DNA from: Coptis chinensis
Taxonomy: Eukaryota; Streptophyta; Magnoliopsida; Ranunculales; Ranunculaceae
Reading direction: 5' to 3'
NCBI GenBank assembly: GCA_015680905.1
Contig: CM027385.1
Location: forward strand, 77,893,501 to 77,957,500
Length of the DNA stretch: 64,000 nucleotides
The translations under genes and the position numbers were made by a program. Below are positions 58,201 through 64,000 of this stretch, piece by piece. The stretch's first letter is position 1, and each line of letters begins with the position of its first letter. Below the pieces are notes generated by a model. That model was not told the origin of the DNA. It saw only the letters and a list, made by a program, of their open reading frames with translations, and ran no database searches.

Positions 58201-58829
58201 ACCCAAAAGCCATGAGTACTCAAGTGCGCAGCTAACAAAGCTGTAGTTGTCGCTCGTCGGTTCTTGCTTGCCAAAATACTACCAAATAAAAACGTGTGGT
58301 TGTATCACTAGCAACCTGTGGATTGATAACTCGAAAAATCTACGGGTTGATAACAATTAGGCATTTAGGATGCCTACGATGCCGTCCTTTGCCGACCTCA
58401 CTCTAGCTAGATCATATTGTCAAATAGCAAAACAACACAACCGACATTGGCGGCACTTTCGTTAAAGAATACCACACCACAATCGTCATCTAAATATATA
58501 AAACACCAAAATCATAAAAAACAACACAACAACCAAATAACTACTCACGACGTATGTATTTCGGCCGAATCCTCCTAGCCGATTAAATCATTCCTCAACT
58601 CGAAAACCGGCCAAAACCTCCTCCCATTTTAATATATTATTATTTTTATGAACCCTATTTTCTAGAAAAAGTGTTTATATACTTGGGTCCTAAACCCAAG
58701 CCCAACACCGACTTTCGGCCCAAAACCGGGGCCCACATATCCCGAACCGATCCGACGAATTTTGAAAATAAAATAATTTAATTAATTAATAAATAGAAAA
58801 AATACGTATTTTAAAATACGGGCGTTACA
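55247..58829 (-). mobile_element. 3.6 kb TG...CA element, probably a giant solo LTR
   Basis: On the minus strand it begins TGTAACGCCCGTATTTTAAA and ends CGGGGTGCGACA. Both flanks carry TTTCA (55242-55246 and 58830-58834), a perfect 5 bp target duplication. TGTAAC(G/A)CCC is a common start of chromovirus (Tekay/Del-type Gypsy) LTRs. No gag or pol is visible, so this is best read as one very long solo LTR; a compact non-autonomous element is the alternative. A TATATAAAC on the minus strand (about 58668-58676) could be its promoter. Confidence 0.7.
57077..57322 (-). promoter_or_regulatory. array of 27 TTGAC (W-box core) sites in the giant LTR
   Basis: GTCAA occurs 27 times in 246 bases (TTGAC on the minus strand); 25 of them are preceded by A or G, giving TTGAC(C/T), the WRKY-binding W-box. 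They arise from a degenerate GGTCAAAGTCAAC repeat. On the minus strand the array lies about 1.35 kb downstream of the TATA-like motif. Binding is an inference. Confidence 0.6.
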
Positions 58830-58942
58830 TTTCATGTTCTTCCTTTTTGATAGAAGTAATTGCATCTAATTTAGTTTTTCATTTCAATATAGACACGCAA
58901 CAATGGAAATCAAAATTGTCAATAAATATCATTAAATATTTA

Positions 58943-59482
58943 GGGCATCTCCAATGGGGGGTGTAAACCGTATAGAGTGGAAAATTTACACCCCAAGTGT
59001 CAAAAAACTTTATCCAATGGGGGTGCTAAACCGTAGGGGGTGGGGAATTTTTCATCCCGCTATTAGTTGATAAAATAGCTCGGGCGACACTCCAACACAC
59101 GTCCCAAAGAAAAAACAATTCGGACGTCACTTGAAATCACGTCTCGAGATTATTTAATGGCTTTGCCACGGATCCGGTCCGTCGCTATGGATTTAAGTGA
59201 AAATGGAACTCACGGACGTCACTTCAACACACGTTTCAACATTTATTAAATATCATTTCGACGGGCCAAGTTTGTTATTCTTCTTTACTTTTAAATGAAC
59301 GATAATTTAAGTCTGTTGCTATCTGTTTTTACACATTTTCTTCCACCTACCATTGGAAGAGCCACAAGGTGTAAATATAGACCTTATTTACTTGGGAGGT
59401 AGATAGAGTATATAATCCTAATGACACCTATGTGGAGTTTATGTGGAGGTGGGTTTTTACACTCTCCATTGGAGATGATAGC
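58943..59482. mobile_element. MITE with CATCTCCAATGG inverted ends
   Basis: Left end GGGCATCTCCAATGGGG and right end CCATTGGAGATGATAGC form inverted ends; TGTAAA and TTTACAC motifs follow inward on both sides. 540 bp, no coding. The end type is common in Harbinger/Tourist-related plant MITEs. I could not assign a clean target duplication. Confidence 0.55.
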
Positions 59483-59499
59483 AAAAAAAAAAAAAAAAA

Positions 59500-59836
59500 T
59501 CTCTACACTATATGATAGCCGGGTCTTTAGGAGGTCACACTTCTCAACCGAACAGTGTATTTCAAATCTCTCTATTTTAAGATTTTAGAACCACCTCCCT
59601 TAATTATTCTAATCAGGTCCCTCCTTTTTAAACAATTTACAAAAAACTCTCTCACTTTACTGAAATTAGAATTAACTTCATATTACACTGAAATTATATT
59701 TAACCCCTCCTAATGTTTTTATATTGTTTTTTAGATTATAACTAGAATTCATAAAATCATACTACCTGAGAGATGTTAGAGCGACATGTTTAAAGACTTA
59801 AAACAACACCAATGCGTAGCACGGTTCGCATACTGG
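59500..59836 (+). mobile_element. small non-autonomous Helitron-like element
   Basis: Starts TCTCTACACTATATGATAGC after A (59499) and ends CCAATGCGTAGCACGG, TTCGCATACTGG before T (59837). 5' TCTCTAC, a sub-terminal (degenerate) hairpin, 3' CTRR and A/T flanks fit a Helitron. 337 bp with no coding. Confidence 0.55.
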
Positions 59837-60216
59837 TTTATAAATACAAGGCAACTCGCAGACTCGCTTTTGCAAAACAATAGCAAAAATCTAATAAATG
59901 GTTTATGAATACAAGGTTTGCAAAACAATAGGAGTGAGGGTTGAACAAAAATATGGGTTCAACGGGGCTGGGGAAATTTGAAGTTTGACCCTCTTTGGTA
60001 CAATAACGTAAGAAATAGTTACTCTGTAAAATTTGTTCAGTCCAAATTAAGGAGTAAACTGTTGAAGTTAATTTACCACTAAAATGTTCCGATTCCACCC
60101 CTTCTTAGATTTTTTTTTCCCCTTTTTCGAGCCAATATCTCATGGATGATTTGATGCAAACTTACACAATTACACATCCCTTCAAACTAAATCACATATC
60201 TAAATCCAAAAGCCGC
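59837..60216. other. spacer
   Basis: No gene or element that I can support. AT-rich, with short direct repeats of TAAATACAAGG/TGAATACAAGG at the left end. Confidence 0.35.
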
Positions 60217-60219
60217 TAA

Positions 60220-61041
60220 GGGTTTGTTTGGCAGCATGATTTGGGTAGTCTGTATAATGTATAAGACCCTTTATAAAGTGTTTAGTTGTTTGGTCCAGTC
60301 CATTTTCAGAATATGGGCCACAACTTATGAATAAGGAGAACATAAATGACCCGATAAAAAAGATTATGTTATCTCTTGGGAAATGTAAGATAACGATATT
60401 CATTCAACTTAATCACGCGAGGAAAAAAAAATCGAGAACTTGCAGAAGAAAACCTTCTTCTTCACCCACTCTATGGCTTCTTCTTCTCCACCGTCTCTAT
60501 TCCGATCTTGAACGACCACCGCAAATATTTGTCTCTTTTTCCGTTTTAAGTTCTAACTCCCACTATATTTTCTTTTGTGTATTTGAAAAAACTAAAAATC
60601 AAAGCATCCATTACCCACAAATAGAATTTGGGTATTCAAAGAAGAACCATCTTCACAATTTTCTCCTTTTTATACTTTCAATCTTCTCTCTATCTTCACA
60701 ATCTAGTGTAGTGTTTTTGAATTATCAATTTTTTTTTTGTTGGACTTCAAGTAATAGGGAGATTATGTTGAAATTATGTTGAATTGAAGTTTGGTTGTCA
60801 TTTTAAAATTACTAATCCAGGTTATCTTTCGGTTGATTTGTGGTTATTTTTTCTGGAAAATTTGATGTTATTTTCATTCAATTTGGAGAATTGATAAAAA
60901 AAAAAAAAAAAAAAAAAAATGAAGAACAATACCGGACAAATCTGAGAGACCAAACTGATTACTTTTGGGATATCCACCACAAATTATACATAGCCTAAAC
61001 ATGGTTAGGTACTACAGGATTTCACGATGCCAAACAGAGCC
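60220..61041. mobile_element. Harbinger-like non-autonomous element
   Basis: Left end GGGTTTGTTTGGCAGCATG and right end (reverse complement) GGCTCTGTTTGGCATCGTG are inverted ends, flanked by TAA at 60217-60219 and 61042-61044, a 3 bp target duplication as in PIF/Harbinger. 822 bp; the interior has T-rich and A-rich runs (A run at 60897-60919). An ORF inside (60327-60782) is low-complexity and I do not call it a gene. Confidence 0.6.
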
Positions 61042-61044
61042 TAA

Positions 61045-61620
61045 GTAAATTATAAGTCTCTAACCTTAAATAAGTAGTCCATATCCATATCAACTTCTCT
61101 ACTATATTAAGACACCAAACATCAATGTATCAAACTAACTCATGGAAAAATCACATGACTGATCACCCACTCTGTTTACATAATCCTTGTATGAGCAACT
61201 AAATGGGCTTGAGCAGGAAGGAGAAAAAAAACAAGGACTTATAGGCCTTCTTTCATGAACTCTTGACCACAAGCCCACTATCTTGTGTGTTAATTAATTT
61301 TTAGTGTGGGTTTTAGATAAAAGAAATAACTCACAAAGTTTAGTTTGGTTCCGTTTGCTATACAGGTGGCAGTGGATTGGAACCTCTTCAATCAGGTATT
61401 GCTACTTTGTTTTGTTTATACATGTTCATAATTTGATAATTTTTTGTCACATAAATTATATGTGTCATTTTATTTTTTTTGCCCATTCGTGCCTTTGGTG
61501 ATTTGGATTTTGTAGGTTTTATGTTAAGTATTCTCATTTGTTGCCTGTGATGACATCATGACTAAACTTTTTAGTTATGTCATCATGATGACACAATTTG
61601 GAGGCATAGGTTGAAGTGAA
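61045..61620. other. spacer
   Basis: No supported gene. A short near-palindrome ATGACATCATGACTAAAC...TTTAGTTATGTCATCATG is at about 61549-61590. Confidence 0.35.
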
Positions 61621-62825
61621 TAACTACTACCGTCTACTAGGCGAAAAATTTAGTACGCGGGGCATGTGGTCCAATAGTAGATTGCTATGTGTCCACACAT
61701 ATTAATCTTAGTTAATCCATAGTTAGTGAGAGACTTAGTTATAATGGGAAAGTAAATATGGTGAGTTTTAATTCCAAAATTTTAAGAATATCTCAACAAA
61801 ACAAAAAAAAAACAAAAAATAAATAGGAGGCAAAAAAATGAGTACGTGAGATTTTAGTATTAGCGCCTTTATTTCCCCTCTTTCTCCTTCGTCTTTTTTT
61901 CATCAATATTCTTGACTCAAGGAAAAAAAAATCTCACTCTTTCGTATTAGTGTTAAGATAGATAGAGAAGTCGAAGAAAACTACAGTAATGTACCAATCA
62001 ATCTAACTTTTATGGACTTTCTAATAGTTATGGTCACAGTGATCCTTCAAACACTTCATTGCTCCCTTTACTGACTCATATCTTTTTCCCCAGGTTAGTC
62101 TTGAACAATAATTGAGTATTATACATCCCATTTTTTTTTCCCTTTCAAAGTGATAATAATATTGTGTATGCAGGGATTTGTTGAACTTCTATAGCAGCAC
62201 CCATCAAACATAGTGGCACAACCAAATCCATTGAGGGGTCCTGCAAGGCACTTGTACTTTTCAAAACCATACTCTAGCGACCAATGTGATACAATAAATT
62301 GGAAAGAACAATGGGATATCGGGAAGAACAACGTGATGTACTCCACATTTAGACAAACGTGATTTTGATCAAGCGACAAGAACTACATCTCACGATTTTT
62401 GGGCATGCATGATAGTTATCATGTTTAGCATTCAATCTTTAATAATAGATCAATTATTTAGTTTGTTTGTCATTACATTATTTTTTTGCCAATAAATAAA
62501 CCTTATCATAGAAGTTCAAGTGACTAGATTTTGTTAAGATAAAAGGAGGGAAAATAGGGACGGGAAAAGATCGAGAGAACAAAAAAGAGGGAAAAAAATC
62601 TCAATGCACTAATTTTTTGCCTCCCATTTATCTTTGTTTCCTTTTTTGTCGGGATATCCCTAAAATTTTGGAATTAAAACTCACCATATTTACTTTTCCA
62701 TTATAGCTAAATCTCTCACTACCTATGGGTTAACTAAGGTTATTATGTATAGACGCATGACAATCTACTATTGGACCCACATGCCCCACATACTAAATTT
62801 TTCGGTCTACCGGATATATCCCCTA
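61621..62825. mobile_element. Mutator-like fold-back element with ~240 bp inverted ends
   Basis: The left arm (about 61625-61855) and right arm (about 62600-62820) are complementary: CGAAAAATTTAGTA, GGGGCATGTGG, TCCAATAGTAGATTG, AAGTAAATATGGTGAG, TTTTAATTCCAAAATTTTA and GGAGGCAAAAAA occur in both in opposite orientation. Exact outer ends and target duplication are not clear. The ~750 bp core includes a small minus-strand ORF (62119-62379). Confidence 0.65.
62119..62379 (-). CDS. small cysteine-containing ORF inside the fold-back element (doubtful)
   Basis: 86 codons with a hydrophobic N-terminal part and a C-terminal part with cysteines in C-x9-C-x6-CC-x7-C (KCLAGPLNGFGC, DGCCYRSSTNPC). The spacing does not match any family I can name with confidence. 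It could be captured gene sequence or a chance frame. Confidence 0.2.
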   Translation of the reverse strand: MSLDQNHVCLNVEYITLFFPISHCSFQFIVSHWSLEYGFEKYKCLAGPLNGFGCATMFDGCCYRSSTNPCIHNIIITLKGKKKWDV

Positions 62826-64000
62826 TGGACGCGGTGCTTTCTTTACGTTAATTTTGTATTAAAGTTCTTAATATTCCTTATTCTGATGTTGCTTACATAT
62901 AGGTTAATCAAGAAAAACTGAAAAGGTATTGAATCACTTTTGGAGAGAACTCAATGCAAGAAATGAGCATTATTCTTAGAATATGCAAGGTAGAAACATT
63001 AAAGTTTGAACTAATAAAAGTAAATGTGCTTTCTATGTACCTGCCTTTAATCATGATCAAAGACGTACCATCTAGATATATAGACAGGAATGCAAGAAGG
63101 TTCAAAGGGAAATTAGAAACCGAGATCTGCTAAAAAAGCTGTTTGAAGTTTGAACAAGTATTGCTTTCGGCATAAAAGCAACATATTATTCAAGGCAGCT
63201 TTGCTTATGTTTTAGAACACAGGGGTTGGTTGATTACTAAATGAAACCTGTCTTGACTTGTCAATGGGGGGCGATGAGTAGGATCTGTTATACTCGATCA
63301 CGATACATCTATAATTAGTTCGAGATCATTATCTATAATTAGTTCGAGAAGGAGATTTTAGTGATTGTTGGGGTGCAATAAGGGCAAAGTGGCATTGGCA
63401 TTCGATTGGAAGTAAATAATAGGCAATCTGTCTGTTTTTGAATTAATACAATAGATGCATTCTAGGTTGCATTGAAATGAATTAGGTAATATCCTAAACA
63501 AGGCAAGAAATGTACTATTTCTTCTCAATTCAGAATTTAGGCAAAAATGTCAATTTTGACCAATTTAACTAAAAAATTACTTTTATACCATTCTCACTAG
63601 AAGACAAATTCTCTCTCTCTTCAAAATTATAATATGACGTGACTTTGTTTCTTATTTGTGTTACAAGATTATGTGTAGATATGTGTGATGATTTTTTGGC
63701 GAGGAGTGTGGGATTTCCACAACCGGTTTGATTAGTTTCCACTTATTTTTGGCAAGGGGAATCTAATCGCCAACAATAGAATTGGGTGAAAAGATAGGAC
63801 AAACATGACAAACATTTGCCCCTCTGCATATTAAAGTTGGCTACCACATATTTGTTTACTACTAAATGACATGGTTATCAACTTCTTAGTTCACTAGTAC
63901 ATCGGTATGGCACATAAAAATTCTTGAATAGTGGATTTTCAGCATATTCAATGAAATGCTCCTTTGATCATTTGATGACTGTAAAATGCTTCTTCCATCC
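62826..64000. other. intergenic to the window end
   Basis: No convincing coding region or element. ATCTATAATTAGTTCGAGA occurs twice in tandem at about 63308-63350. Confidence 0.4.

Noticed and set aside
60327..60782. 151-codon frame in the Harbinger-like element
   Set aside because: Ser/Phe/Leu-rich low-complexity translation of CT- and T-rich DNA; no transposase motif.

Overview
This window is nuclear DNA from a flowering plant, most likely a eudicot. The evidence is intron-split genes with GT-AG junctions, NOD26-like aquaporins, F-box/FBA genes, a plant-type seipin, Copia and L1-type retroelements, Helitrons, hAT- and Harbinger-like MITEs and AT-rich satellites. I cannot name the species.

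The main genic content is a head-to-tail array of four NIP1-like aquaporin genes on the + strand: NIP-A (3000-5390), NIP-B (34372-35866), NIP-C (41021-43227) and NIP-D (44053-46063). All have the same five-exon layout with identical junction phases. Each predicts a different aromatic/arginine (ar/R) pore filter: W-I-A-R, W-V-A-R, F-V-G-R and W-V-S-R. NIP-A and NIP-B keep the C-terminal SFLK phosphorylation motif of nodulin 26. NIP-D has a stop codon just before an in-frame remnant of that motif, and NIP-C lacks it. NIP-C has also lost the ancestral ATG (now ACG) and must start internally or at a non-ATG codon. NIP-C and NIP-D are a recent duplicate pair that shares promoter, intron and 3' UTR sequence.

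Between NIP-A and NIP-B lie about 29 kb of expansion: an inverted-repeat MITE, a ~155 bp tandem array split by a Helitron (6404-7223), a ~55 bp tandem array split by a solo LTR (11612-12867), an F-box pseudogene broken by a Copia element (13910-18961), and an L1-type LINE (19717-25975) flanked by a 12 bp target duplication. Then come a small ubiquitin-like ORF on the - strand, an intact F-box gene (27403-28452), a seipin gene on the - strand (29066-31332) and two hAT-like elements.

Downstream of NIP-D the window is almost entirely mobile DNA: a - strand LTR element of 8.2 kb (46940-55144) rich in internal tandem repeats and carrying a captured fragment of a nucleotide-sugar-transporter-like gene; a 3.6 kb TG...CA element with perfect TTTCA duplications (55247-58829), probably a giant solo LTR, holding 27 TTGAC (W-box core) sites in 246 bp; a MITE; a 337 bp Helitron-like element; a Harbinger-like element; and a Mutator-like fold-back element with long inverted repeats.

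The strongest biological story is the NIP array: tandem paralogues that diverge at pore-filter positions, start codon and regulatory tail. The best story in the repeats is the W-box cluster in the giant LTR, followed by the gene capture.
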